Below are positions 26,639 through 35,075 of a DNA stretch of 64,000 nt, piece by piece (position 1 is the first letter of the stretch; the number at the start of each line of letters is the position of its first letter). This stretch comes from Granulicella tundricola MP5ACTX9. GTDB lineage: Bacteria; Acidobacteriota; Terriglobia; Terriglobales; Acidobacteriaceae. The stretch covers positions 1-64,000 of the forward strand of contig NC_015065.1 of assembly GCF_000178975.2 (NCBI RefSeq), in the 5' to 3' direction. Position numbers and translations under genes: made by a program. The notes beneath the pieces are model-generated. The model had not been told where the DNA came from, did no database searches, and saw only the letters and a list, made by a program, of their open reading frames with translations.

Positions 26639-28108
26639 TTAGGGGCGGATGGACATGGCGTGGTGGAAGACGTTGTGGGGGTCGTAGGTGTTTTTGACCT
26701 TGCGGAGGAACGGGTGAGTGTCTCCGGTGCCGTAGTAAAGATCTGTCCAGAAGGGGTGATCGAGCATGTCTGCGTCGGGGTAGTTCATGTAGCAGCCGTC
26801 GTAGTGGTCGCCGGGATAGGGGGTGCCCTTGTGGGCGGGGTCTACCAGGTCTGTGGAGTAGGCGGCGGTGTAGACGTCGCGGATGCCTTTGAGGCGGGCG
26901 GCGTCATCCGCCGGGTCGTTCCAGTAGGTCTGGTACTGGAGCTTCATGAGGGAGGTGCGCTGGGGGATGGCGGTGTCGCGGGCGCGGGCGGGGTTGTTGA
27001 CGGCTCCGCCGTAGCAATCGACGGCGATGATGATGCCGCGGGAGGATTCCTGCTGGAGTGCGTTGTAGAAGGCGAGGGCTTCAGCCTCTGTGAAGGACTT
27101 CTTCATGTAGGCGGATTTGTATTTGGCGCGGCCTCCTCCTCCGATGCTGAGAGGGCCTCCGCCGCCATTGACGGTGGCTTCAATCCAGAGGCGGGGGCGG
27201 AGGTCGGGCTGCCTGGTGGTGGGCTGGAAGGCGTCAAAGCGGGCCAGGAAGTCTTTGAGGACGGTGAGGTCGGTTACGGTGCCGTCCGGGTTGGTGAACT
27301 GGGTGTTGATGGAGATGGCGGCGTTTGAGCCTTTGCCGTGGAAGTACATCATGCCGAAGAGGCCCCAGGTCTCTTTGACCTGGTCGTGCTGCTGCCAGTA
27401 GTCGCCGAAGGTGGCGAGGATTTTGGCGTACTTCTCCGGGGTCATGGTGGCGGCGTCGAAGGACATGCCGGTTTCGATGACCTGCGATGGGGCGGGCGGG
27501 AGCTGGTTGAAGGTGAAGCCGGTGATGAGGCCGAAGCTGCCGCCACCGCCTCCGCGCAGGGCCCGGAAGAGATCAGTGTTGTGGGTGGCGTCGGCCTGGA
27601 TGGGGGTGACTTTTCCTGCGGCGTTGACGGTGAGGATATCGACTGCGGAGACCCAGTCCGTGGAGAGGCCGTGGAGGCGGGCGAGGAGGCCGTAGCCGCC
27701 GCCCGAGACGTGGCCGCCGGCGGTGACGGTGAAGCAGGTGCCGCCGGGGATGGTGACGTTGGAGCGTTTGTAAAGCTCCTGGTAGATGACGCCGAGCATG
27801 GCTCCGGGCTGGATGCGGTATGGGGCTGCACCGCCGGGGCCGGTGGAGACGCGGTTGAGGAGGCTTACGTCAAGGATTGCGCCGTTGGGATTGTTGACGA
27901 CGAAGTCTTCATAGCAGTGGCCGGAGGAGCGGACGGTGGGGCGGAGGCCTGCGTCCAGAACCTTCTGGAGTGCGATGGCGGCGTCTTCCGGGCTATCGCA
28001 GTATGCGATGCGGCCTGCGTAGTCTTCCTCATGCGTGGGGAAGCGGAGGTTGTTGCCGTGACGCATGATGGGGAAGCGAGGGTCCTGGCGAGTGACGGTC
28101 GTCGGCAT
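26639..28108 (-). CDS. FAD-linked sugar/oligosaccharide oxidase (BBE-type, bicovalent flavin)
   Basis: The 489-residue protein has an FAD_binding_4 domain (about 35-175), a substrate domain, and a C-terminal BBE motif (FWTDLYYGTGDTHPFLRKVKNTYDPHNVF). H64 in RSSGHCYEDF and C125 in GGTCFTVTAGGH match the His and Cys that bind FAD twice in glucooligosaccharide and berberine-bridge oxidases. Relatives oxidise the reducing-end sugar to a lactone. Here it is followed, in pathway sense, by the upstream-encoded lactonase. AAGGAG precedes the ATG, and an in-frame TAA six codons upstream rules out a longer N-terminus, so no signal peptide is present. That is odd beside exported partners. Confidence 0.9.
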   Translation of the reverse strand: MPTTVTRQDPRFPIMRHGNNLRFPTHEEDYAGRIAYCDSPEDAAIALQKVLDAGLRPTVRSSGHCYEDFVVNNPNGAILDVSLLNRVSTGPGGAAPYRIQPGAMLGVIYQELYKRSNVTIPGGTCFTVTAGGHVSGGGYGLLARLHGLSTDWVSAVDILTVNAAGKVTPIQADATHNTDLFRALRGGGGGSFGLITGFTFNQLPPAPSQVIETGMSFDAATMTPEKYAKILATFGDYWQQHDQVKETWGLFGMMYFHGKGSNAAISINTQFTNPDGTVTDLTVLKDFLARFDAFQPTTRQPDLRPRLWIEATVNGGGGPLSIGGGGRAKYKSAYMKKSFTEAEALAFYNALQQESSRGIIIAVDCYGGAVNNPARARDTAIPQRTSLMKLQYQTYWNDPADDAARLKGIRDVYTAAYSTDLVDPAHKGTPYPGDHYDGCYMNYPDADMLDHPFWTDLYYGTGDTHPFLRKVKNTYDPHNVFHHAMSIRP

Positions 28109-28183
28109 GGCGCTCCTTGATGGTTAGTTAGCTGGCGGTCAAACGAGCAACAGCAAGAGCCGGAACAAGTAACAACAAATGCT

Positions 28184-28251
28184 AATTCGGGGGTCCCTCC
28201 ACTCACCCGTTCGCTGCGCTCAGGGTTTGGTCGGGATGACCTCATTTTTAC
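28184..28251. repeat. Candidate dispersed intergenic (REP-like) element
   Basis: Between the lactonase and oxidase genes lies a block containing GGGGGTCCCTCCACT, CCTGAGCGCAGCGAAC (complement) and TCGGGATGAC. It can fold around the GTTCGCTGCGCTCAGG segment. From memory, closely similar blocks recur in intergenic regions of Terriglobia genomes. I see only one copy in this window, so the repeat status is not shown here. Confidence 0.4.
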
Positions 28252-28264
28252 AGACTCATCCGGG

Positions 28265-29386
28265 TCAGGCGAAGACGATGCATTGTGGGGTGTCGATGGG
28301 GTAGGCGTGGCGTGGATCAGAGAGGCGGCCTGTGCCGCGGTCTCGGGGGAGGACGACGATGGCGTTGGAGGCCTGGTTGCAGAGGAGCATCCAGCGGCCT
28401 GAGGGGTCCGGGGTGAGGAAGCGGGTATTCTTGCCGCCGTTGGTGGCGAGCTGGCTGAGGGTGAGGGTGCCGGAGGTGTGGTCGATGTCAAAGACGGCGA
28501 TGGTATCGCTGGCGACGCGGTTGCCGACGTAGAGGTAGCGTCCGTCCGGGGAGATCATGATCTCTCCCGCGAAGGCGGTGTTGGGGGGGAAGTCAGGCTT
28601 GAGGGTGGAGACGAAGGGGCCTTGTTTGAGGGTGCCGGTGGCGGGGTTCCAGTCGAGGAGATCGACGGTGGAGTCGAGTTCGTTGACGCTGTAGAGCCAG
28701 CGGCCATTGGGGTGCCATGCGAGATGACGCGGGCCGGCGGCGGAGCGGGTGTTGAACGCTGGCGGGTCGTTGGGGGTGAGGGTGGCGGTGCCGGGCTGGA
28801 TGCGATAGATGTGGATGCGGTCCAGGCCGAGGTCATTGACGAGGAGGAAGCGGCCGTCCGGAGAGGGAAGGGCGGAGTGAGCGTGGGAGTGCTCCTGGCG
28901 CTCTTTGTTGGGACCGGTGCCGGTGTACTGGAAGTGGGAGACGGGCTTGGAGAGGGAGCCGTCGCGCTCTGTGCGGAAGGAGGTGACGGAGCCGCCGGTG
29001 TAGTTGGCGGCGAAGACGGCGTGATTGCGGGCTGAGACGTAGGTGGTGCCGTCGCCGAGGGAGGGCTGGGTGTTGAGGGGGGTGAGGCCGGTGGCGGTGA
29101 CGTCAAAGGCGGAGACTTTGGCCTTGCCGCCGTCGCCTTCTGTGCAGGCGTAGAGGTGGCCGCGGTCTACGGCGAGGAAGCTGGGAGTTGCGACCTCAGC
29201 GGCGAGGGTGATGGAGCCGAGCTCGCCGGTGGTCGCATTGAAAGGGGCGGAGTAGATGCCTTTGCTGATCTTGCCGGAGGTTCCGATGAAGATGCGGTTG
29301 GTGTCCGGCTGGAACGCGAAGCCTCGCTTGACGGCGAATGCTGCTGCCGGAAGCGAGGCCAGGATGGAGCGTCGAGTGAGGATCAA
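28265..29386 (-). CDS. Tat-exported lactonase, YbhE/6-phosphogluconolactonase-like propeller
   Basis: The 373-residue protein carries a twin-arginine signal (LTRRSILASL, cut near FAFQ) and a seven-bladed propeller with typical blade motifs NRIFIGTS, SKGIYSAPFNATTGEL, PRHLAWHPNGRWLYSVNE and DGRYLYVGNR. The family hydrolyses sugar lactones, including 6-phosphogluconolactone, and related members open aromatic muconolactones. Export excludes the phosphorylated substrate. Its place next to an FAD sugar oxidase fits hydrolysis of the aldonolactone made by that enzyme. The gene is 48 bp after the amidohydrolase in the same operon. Confidence 0.9.
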   Translation of the reverse strand: MILTRRSILASLPAAAFAVKRGFAFQPDTNRIFIGTSGKISKGIYSAPFNATTGELGSITLAAEVATPSFLAVDRGHLYACTEGDGGKAKVSAFDVTATGLTPLNTQPSLGDGTTYVSARNHAVFAANYTGGSVTSFRTERDGSLSKPVSHFQYTGTGPNKERQEHSHAHSALPSPDGRFLLVNDLGLDRIHIYRIQPGTATLTPNDPPAFNTRSAAGPRHLAWHPNGRWLYSVNELDSTVDLLDWNPATGTLKQGPFVSTLKPDFPPNTAFAGEIMISPDGRYLYVGNRVASDTIAVFDIDHTSGTLTLSQLATNGGKNTRFLTPDPSGRWMLLCNQASNAIVVLPRDRGTGRLSDPRHAYPIDTPQCIVFA

Positions 29387-29434
29387 GTCGGTTCCTTGGT
29401 GCTGGTGGGTGCAGATGCAGGTACGTGGCCTAGG

Positions 29435-30751
29435 CTAGTGAAGTTCCGTGACGACGTGCGGTGCGGAGGCGAAGGTGGTCCAGTGGTAGGCTTCCTTGGC
29501 GTTGGGGTCTGGCTTCGCGGTCCACGGCTGGGCTTCCATGCCGTTGAGGTCGTAGACGATCTTGCCGTCCTTGAGGGTGATCTCGGCTACGAGCTTGTGG
29601 GTGCCGTCGAGGCGGGTGTTGATCATGTCGGTAAAGCCGAATTTGCCTTCTTCAAGGCGGAGGACGGCGATGTCGCCGACGGAGCCTACGGAGAGGTTGC
29701 CGAGCTCTTCATGCTTGATCTCATGAGCGGGGTGCGAGGTCATCTCTGCGATGACATCCTTCACGGGGACGCCGGCGGCGATGATCTTGTCGGCGACGTT
29801 GAGCTCATCCTTCATGGCGGAGTTCATGCTGGTGATGTGGAGGTCCGTGGAGATGGAGTCCGGGATGAAGCCGTCCTTGATCATGGGGACGGCGAGGGAC
29901 CATTTGAAGGAGCCGCCGCCCTGGCCTACGTCAAAGAAGATGCCGCGCTTGCGGCCTTCGATGAAGGCTTTGCTGGGTCCGAGGGTGGTGGGGTCCTGCT
30001 CATGGCGGAGGCCGGAGTACATGTGGGTGTAGATATCGCCGGGGCGGATTTTTTTGGTGAGGAGCTCGTAGATGGGGCGGGACTCGGGGTGGTCAACGCC
30101 GAAGTCCACCATGACGGGGATGTTGGCCTTGGTGCCGGCGATGACGGCCTGCTCAACGGGGATCCACTCCGGGCCTGCAAAGTGGGCGGTCTTGATGCCG
30201 ACGATGGTCTGGGGGTACTTGAGGGCCATGGCACCGGTGGCTTCACCGTCCATGTCCTTGGTGTTTTGTTCGTATTTGTCGCCGCGCATGCCGGAGCCGA
30301 CGATGTTAAGCATGGCGAAGACACGGGTCTTGGAGCGATCGATGATGCGCTGCTTGAAGTCTTCAAAGTTGCGCCAGCCGGAGCAGCCTGCGTCTACGAC
30401 GGTGGTGACGCCTACGCGGAAGGTGAAGCCGTCGGGCGGGACGCTGAGGTCGCCGGCGTAGGAGTTGCGCTCACCGGTGCCGTTGTAGACGTGGACGTGG
30501 ATGTCAATGAGGCCGGGGGTGACGTAGAGGCCGTGGACGTCGATGACCTTGAGGGCGTCTGAGGACTTGAGGTGCGGGGCTACCTGGGCGATCTTGCCGT
30601 CTTTGACGGCTACGTCCATGACGGCGTCGATGTGGTTCTTATCGTCAAGGACGTGACCGCCCTGGAGGATGAGATCGTAGGCGGGGAGCTGGGCGTGTGC
30701 AAGCTGGGTGCAGGCGGCGAGAGCGAGTGCGATACGGAGGGACCGATTCAT
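29435..30751 (-). CDS. Exported amidohydrolase/deacetylase (EF_0837-like family)
   Basis: The 438-residue metal-dependent hydrolase has a Sec signal (1-20, AHAQ). A beta sandwich (YDLILQGGHVLDDKN) leads into the TIM barrel. Metal-site features are HVHVY (H-x-H) after PGLID, a candidate bridging Lys in IVGIKTAHF, MVDFGVDHPE, and Asp in PDSISTDLH. The sequence matches the amidohydrolase family found beside SelA-like PLP enzymes in Enterococcus and Aeromonas. Such enzymes are thought to release the amine of an N-acyl amino acid or sugar acid. Here it is encoded right after a SelA-like enzyme with a 68-bp gap. Substrate proposed: an N-acetyl hexosaminate. Confidence 0.88.
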   Translation of the reverse strand: MNRSLRIALALAACTQLAHAQLPAYDLILQGGHVLDDKNHIDAVMDVAVKDGKIAQVAPHLKSSDALKVIDVHGLYVTPGLIDIHVHVYNGTGERNSYAGDLSVPPDGFTFRVGVTTVVDAGCSGWRNFEDFKQRIIDRSKTRVFAMLNIVGSGMRGDKYEQNTKDMDGEATGAMALKYPQTIVGIKTAHFAGPEWIPVEQAVIAGTKANIPVMVDFGVDHPESRPIYELLTKKIRPGDIYTHMYSGLRHEQDPTTLGPSKAFIEGRKRGIFFDVGQGGGSFKWSLAVPMIKDGFIPDSISTDLHITSMNSAMKDELNVADKIIAAGVPVKDVIAEMTSHPAHEIKHEELGNLSVGSVGDIAVLRLEEGKFGFTDMINTRLDGTHKLVAEITLKDGKIVYDLNGMEAQPWTAKPDPNAKEAYHWTTFASAPHVVTELH

Positions 30752-30819
30752 GAAGCTACCTCTTTAGGCGTGTTGGGACCTGCTTGGGTGCAGGGCTTGG
30801 TGATGAAGGGGGGAGAGGC

Positions 30820-32418
30820 TTATGCCTGCTTCGCCTTCCAGGTTGCTGTGCCGTACTCGCCCAGGTTGACAGTGCCGGAGATGGTGGAGCCCTGGACGAT
30901 GCCTTTGAAGTTGAAGCCGACGGAGTGGCCGCTGACCTTCATGTCGCTGTTGAGGGCGATCTGGTCTCCGTGGATGGAGCCCTTAAGCGGGGTGGTGTAG
31001 AGCTCGCCCTTCTGGGTTCCGGTGAGATCGTTGCCGGACTGGGTGAGGGTGAAGTGCTGCTCGCCTTCACCACGGGAGTACTGGATGGAGACGGCCCAGG
31101 TGCCGGCGACCTTGGCGGGTGCGCCTGAGGGGACGACGGGGTTTGCGTACGGGCCAGGGTTGGTGAGGAGAGCGTAGACGGCGTCCGCGATGATCTTGTC
31201 TTCGCCGGCGGCCATCATGTACGGCATGATGGTGAGGCTGCTGGCCATGTGGTCGGGACGTGAGCCGGAGCCGCCGTCCACCATGATGCGGGGGGTGCCG
31301 GCGTCGAGGCGCTCGATCATCTCCGTGCCGGTGATCTTGAGCTGGGTGGCGTCCCAGTTGATGCGGAGGCGCTGGGAGTTGTTGGAGAGATCGTCAGGGT
31401 GGAGGTACTCGGTGGTGACGGAGGGGAGACCTTTGACGCGGGACTCAATGTGCTGGAGCCAGGAGACCCACTCGGCCTGTTCTGCGGCGTGGTCACGCTT
31501 GTACCACTGGCGGACGGCGGCGAGGAGGCCCATGATCTCTTCCTTGCTGCACTTGTAGGCTCGGCCATAGTTGTGGTGCGGGGCGGCCTGGAAGTATGCG
31601 GCCCGGACGAGATCCTTCTGGCCGATGAGCATGCCGGAGGACTGAGGGCCACGCATGCATTTACCGCCGGAGTAGCCGACGAGCGTGGCTCCGTGCTGGA
31701 TGTGGATGTTGGGGTTGAGAGGCTCTTCCGCAGCTGCGTCTACGAAGACGGGGACGCCCATTTCCTTGGCGATGGCGCAGATGCTGGGGATGCTCATGGG
31801 ACCCTTCTCCGCGGCGGGGCCGGAGAGGATGTAGATCATGGCGGTGCGTTTGGAGATTTTTGCGCGGAGCTCTTCTGGGGAATCGACCTCTACGACCTCT
31901 GCACCGGTCATGCGGACGCCGAAGTCGTATGGGTTGCGGGAGTGCTTGGGGATGATGACCTGGTCCTTGGCCTTGATGTACGGGAGGGCCTGGGACTTCT
32001 CGACGTCGGTGCCGGCGATGCAGGCTACGGTGGCGAGTGCGATGGCGGCTTCACAGCCGGTGGTGGCGCAGCCCCACTCGGCTCCGGTGAGCTGGCCGAG
32101 TTCCTTGCCGACAGCATCCTGGAGCTCGTCTAGATGGACGAAGTAGAAGGAGGCGTCGTACATGGCCTGCTTGACCTCAGGCAGGGAGCGCGAGCCGCTG
32201 ATGATGGTGAAGGTGCCGTGTCCGTTGACGATGGGGCGCACGCCGATCTGGGTGAAGAGATTGTCCGTGCTGGTGCCGTGGTGGGTGATGGTGGGGGCTT
32301 TGGGCGAGGACTGCGCGAGCGCGGGGGAGATGGAGGTGGCGGCGCCGACGGCCGAGATCATGCCGGACTGCTTGAGGACTTCTCGCCTGGACCAGCGGGT
32401 GGTGCGGAGGAGTGACAT
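30820..32418 (-). CDS. Tat-exported SelA-like PLP enzyme fused to a C-terminal beta domain
   Basis: The 532-residue protein begins with a twin-arginine signal (WSRREVLKQ, then LAQSS). A fold-type I PLP domain of the SelA-related/D-glucosaminate ammonia-lyase family fills about 45-420. The Schiff-base lysine is K253 in SGGKCMRGPQ, and FVDAAAEEP supplies the ring-binding Asp. Residues about 430-532 form an extra domain (VAGTWAVSIQYSRGEGEQHF to GTATWKAKQ) that looks like a small lipocalin-type beta barrel. Cytosolic relatives stop before it. The expected reaction is alpha,beta-elimination of ammonia from a 2-amino-2-deoxy sugar acid. PLP must be loaded before Tat export. Neighbours RidA and the amidohydrolase support this role. 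Confidence 0.88.
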   Translation of the reverse strand: MSLLRTTRWSRREVLKQSGMISAVGAATSISPALAQSSPKAPTITHHGTSTDNLFTQIGVRPIVNGHGTFTIISGSRSLPEVKQAMYDASFYFVHLDELQDAVGKELGQLTGAEWGCATTGCEAAIALATVACIAGTDVEKSQALPYIKAKDQVIIPKHSRNPYDFGVRMTGAEVVEVDSPEELRAKISKRTAMIYILSGPAAEKGPMSIPSICAIAKEMGVPVFVDAAAEEPLNPNIHIQHGATLVGYSGGKCMRGPQSSGMLIGQKDLVRAAYFQAAPHHNYGRAYKCSKEEIMGLLAAVRQWYKRDHAAEQAEWVSWLQHIESRVKGLPSVTTEYLHPDDLSNNSQRLRINWDATQLKITGTEMIERLDAGTPRIMVDGGSGSRPDHMASSLTIMPYMMAAGEDKIIADAVYALLTNPGPYANPVVPSGAPAKVAGTWAVSIQYSRGEGEQHFTLTQSGNDLTGTQKGELYTTPLKGSIHGDQIALNSDMKVSGHSVGFNFKGIVQGSTISGTVNLGEYGTATWKAKQA

Positions 32419-32482
32419 AGGTCTTTGGTTCCTTTGCGTGCGGTGATGATGCGTTTCGGTCGTCGACGTGGCGAGCTTTGGG

Positions 32483-32965
32483 CTAGATGTAGGCGATGAG
32501 ATCCATCTCTACGAGAGAGTCTCCGGGGATGCCGCCGGCGGCTGCGATGGTGGTGCGGACGGGGGGAACCTTGCCCCAGCGGCCGGCGTAGACGGTGTTC
32601 ATCCTGGGCCAGTCTTTGATGTCGTTGAGGTAGACGTTGACCTTGAGGACCTTCTCCATGGAGGAGCCGGCGCTGATGAGATTCTTTTCGAGCTCGTCGA
32701 GGACGTGCTTGGTGTGCTCTTCAACCGTGCCCTTGAAGTGTGCGCCTACGCCAGCGAGGAAGAGGAGGTTGCCGTACGAGATGGCGCTGGAGAAGAGCGG
32801 TGGTGCTGCTGCGGGGTTGTCGTTGCTCTTTGCGGGGTAAGACTTTTTCTCCAGCTTGCCTGTGGTCTGGGCTTCAGCGGCGGGGGTGAGGGCGGCTCCG
32901 GTGGTGATGGCTGCTGCTGCGGCTGCGGCGTTCTTCAAGAGACCTCTGCGGGATTGGGTGTTCAT
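32483..32965 (-). CDS. Tat-exported RidA (YjgF/YER057c) family protein
   Basis: The 160-residue protein has a twin-arginine signal (QSRRGLLKNAA, cut near AEAQ) followed by a complete RidA fold: AISYGNLLFLAGVGAH, VEEHTKHVLDELEKNL, VLKVNVYLNDIKDWPRMN and PPVRTTIAAAG with the conserved Arg of imine deaminases, then LVEMDLIAY with the conserved Glu. RidA enzymes hydrolyse enamine/imine intermediates released by PLP enzymes. Its location between two exported PLP enzymes (16 and 64 bp gaps) is exactly where such an activity would be useful. Exported RidA proteins are uncommon. Confidence 0.9.
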   Translation of the reverse strand: MNTQSRRGLLKNAAAAAAAITTGAALTPAAEAQTTGKLEKKSYPAKSNDNPAAAPPLFSSAISYGNLLFLAGVGAHFKGTVEEHTKHVLDELEKNLISAGSSMEKVLKVNVYLNDIKDWPRMNTVYAGRWGKVPPVRTTIAAAGGIPGDSLVEMDLIAYI

Positions 32966-32981
32966 GATTCGCTCCTATTGC

Positions 32982-34247
32982 CTATGCTTTGGGGTTGGTG
33001 AGGACTGCGTGCAGGTGGGTGGCGACGATTTCTGCTTCGCCGGGCTGCATCATCCAGGTGGCGATGACGATGGTGTTCTCGTTGGAATGGGTGCCGAGTC
33101 GGCCGGTGTAGCCGGTGGCGGGATTGAGCTCAATCTGAGGGCGCTGGGCGCTGAGGCGAGCCTTGACCTCTAGCGGAGTGATGCCGACGACCTTTGGATC
33201 GTAAGCGAGGATGAGGTGGGGGACGTGGTTGGCGATCTCAGGCATGAAGACCTCAGTCTTCATGGTGGGGATGGACTTGAGTTTGGCGACGATGGTGTCG
33301 ACGCGCTTCATGTACTCGGCCTGATTGGCTTCGTCTCTTTGTTCTAGGAGCCAATCGACTGCGGCGACCATGCCGACGATTTGTTCCTTGGCTACCTTCA
33401 TGCCTCGGCCTACAGCGTCTGAGTTGGGGCTGTCATTTTCCGCGGCCAGGTCGATGAGAGATTTTTTGCCTAGGAGGAGGCCGGCGTTCTGGGGGCCTCG
33501 GATGCCTTTGCCGCCGGAGAAGCAGACGAGGTCGTAACCCATGCCGGTGTACTTCCAGAGGTTTTCGATGGGGGGCATGTCTGCCGCGGCGTCCATGTGG
33601 CAGGGGACGTTGTGCTGGTGGGCGACTTCAAGCCAGGTCTTGCGATCGATCTGTCCGTCGCCGTCGGCGGAGTTGAAGAAGTTGGTCATGACTGTTTTAG
33701 GGCCGAAGGCTTTTTTGTAGTCTTCGAGGGTTACGACTTCAACAATTCGGATGCCGCAGAGGAGCATGGCGTGGTCGTACTCGTAGCGGTGCGACTTCTG
33801 GACGATGACTTCGTTCTTCATGGAGGGGATGACTTCAGGGATCTGCTCCGGCTTGACGTTGTTGGCTGCGGAGAGACATGCGGCTGTAGCGAGGGTGAGG
33901 GCTGCGGATGCGCCGGAGGTGACGAGGGCGGCTTCACAGTGGAGGCGTTTGGCGATGTGCTCGCCTGCGGCCTTGTGGAGGTCTTTGAGGACTACGGGAT
34001 GGAGGGCGGCCTGGGCTACGGCGCGCTGGACCTGCGGGGGCATGACGGCGGCGGTGAGATAGGTGTACGTGCCGGCGGCGTTGATGATGATGGGGACGCC
34101 CAGCTTGGCGTAGTAGTCGTCATCGGATGTGGGTGTTGCGGGTGGTGTGGTGGCTGCGAGGAGGGGCCGGGTGCTGAAGGCTGCGAGCAGGGCCTGGGAC
34201 CATCCGAGGAAGCGGCGGCGCGTCAGTTGGTCGAGGGTGTTGGCCAT
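32982..34247 (-). CDS. Second Tat-exported SelA-like PLP enzyme
   Basis: The 421-residue protein has a twin-arginine signal (LTRRRFLGWSQ) and a SelA-related PLP domain without the extra C-terminal barrel of its paralogue. The Schiff-base lysine is K247 in SGGKGIRGPQNAG, and HMDAAADMPP carries the ring-nitrogen Asp. Its LVTSGASAALTLATAAC segment differs from CATTGCEAAIALATVAC in the paralogue, so the two probably act on different epimers or chain ends, or form a heteromer. It is 24 bp after the RraA-like gene in the operon. Confidence 0.88.
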   Translation of the reverse strand: MANTLDQLTRRRFLGWSQALLAAFSTRPLLAATTPPATPTSDDDYYAKLGVPIIINAAGTYTYLTAAVMPPQVQRAVAQAALHPVVLKDLHKAAGEHIAKRLHCEAALVTSGASAALTLATAACLSAANNVKPEQIPEVIPSMKNEVIVQKSHRYEYDHAMLLCGIRIVEVVTLEDYKKAFGPKTVMTNFFNSADGDGQIDRKTWLEVAHQHNVPCHMDAAADMPPIENLWKYTGMGYDLVCFSGGKGIRGPQNAGLLLGKKSLIDLAAENDSPNSDAVGRGMKVAKEQIVGMVAAVDWLLEQRDEANQAEYMKRVDTIVAKLKSIPTMKTEVFMPEIANHVPHLILAYDPKVVGITPLEVKARLSAQRPQIELNPATGYTGRLGTHSNENTIVIATWMMQPGEAEIVATHLHAVLTNPKA

Positions 34248-34271
34248 CTTTGGAGATCCTCCGCGCTGGGG

Positions 34272-35075
34272 CTAGATGCGGCCGAACTGTTTGACTGCTT
34301 CGACGATGGAGTGGAACTTCTCGATGAAGGGGTACATGGAGTGCTCGCTGTTATCGAGCTTCTGGGCGGCGATGAGGATGTCGGCTGCGTGCTCGCGGGG
34401 GACGACGACTACGCCATCTTGATCTGCGACGATGATGTCGTTGGGCTGAACCTTGACGCCATCGCAATCGACGGGGACGTTGACGCCGCTGAACTTGTAG
34501 TGGCCGACGGAGGTGGAGGGTACGGAGCCGGTGGAGTAGACGGGGAAGCCGATGCGCTTGAGCTGGGGGAGATCGCGCACGCCGCCGTCTACGATGGCTC
34601 CGACGAAGCCCCGGGAGAACATGGCGGTGCCCATGAGGCCGCCCATGCCGGCGATATCTGCGCCGTCTTCAACCGACATAACGTAGACGGAGCCGGGGCC
34701 GCCGGAGTCGATGGCTTTGAGCATGCCGGAGAGGGCATCGGGGTCGTGGTTTTCCTGCTTGACGAGCTTGACGGTGAGGGCGGTGCCGGCGAACTTGGTG
34801 GGGAAGATGGGCTGCATGCGGTGGGACATGTAGCTCTTTTGATGGAGGGATTGCTCGATGGCGTCGGAGACGGAGGCGGCCTCTACGTGGCGGTAGGCTT
34901 CGATCATCTCTGCCGGGGATGCGTTGTAGTCTGCCGCGGTGAGGAGGGTGCGGGCATGCATGATGCGGGTTGTAGCGAGGAGGGAACCTGCAATTACGAT
35001 CGAGGCGATCATCGCACGGTTTCTGCGTGATCCGGACTGCATATGGGACTTGGACGACTTGGACGAATCTATCAA
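34272..35075 (-). CDS. Exported RraA/HMG-aldolase-like protein
   Basis: I place the start at the TTG at 35075, which has AAGGA seven bases upstream. An ATG at 35108 and one at 35042 in the same frame lack ribosome sites. A short basic N-region (SGSRRNRAM) and a hydrophobic helix form an export signal ending near MHART. The RraA fold follows: FVGAIVDGGVRDLPQL with the substrate-binding Arg and metal-binding Asp, NVPVDCDGVKVQPND, and IIVADQDGVVVVP. Catalytic RraA-like proteins are class II aldolases for 4-hydroxy-2-oxo acids and oxaloacetate decarboxylases. Here it could cleave a 2-keto-3-deoxy sugar acid to pyruvate plus an aldehyde. Confidence 0.88.
   Translation of the reverse strand: MIDSSKSSKSHMQSGSRRNRAMIASIVIAGSLLATTRIMHARTLLTAADYNASPAEMIEAYRHVEAASVSDAIEQSLHQKSYMSHRMQPIFPTKFAGTALTVKLVKQENHDPDALSGMLKAIDSGGPGSVYVMSVEDGADIAGMGGLMGTAMFSRGFVGAIVDGGVRDLPQLKRIGFPVYSTGSVPSTSVGHYKFSGVNVPVDCDGVKVQPNDIIVADQDGVVVVPREHAADILIAAQKLDNSEHSMYPFIEKFHSIVEAVKQFGRI

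Noticed and set aside
29156..30562. Long plus-strand open frame opposite the lactonase and amidohydrolase genes
   Set aside because: Its product is low-complexity (Gly, Val, Asp, Glu rich), has no recognisable domain, and mirrors two clear minus-strand genes. High GC removes stops on the antisense strand.
33597..35030. Long plus-strand open frame opposite the second PLP enzyme and RraA-like genes
   Set aside because: Same antisense artefact, with Gly/Asp/Val-rich composition and no motif. It spans the boundary of two real genes.
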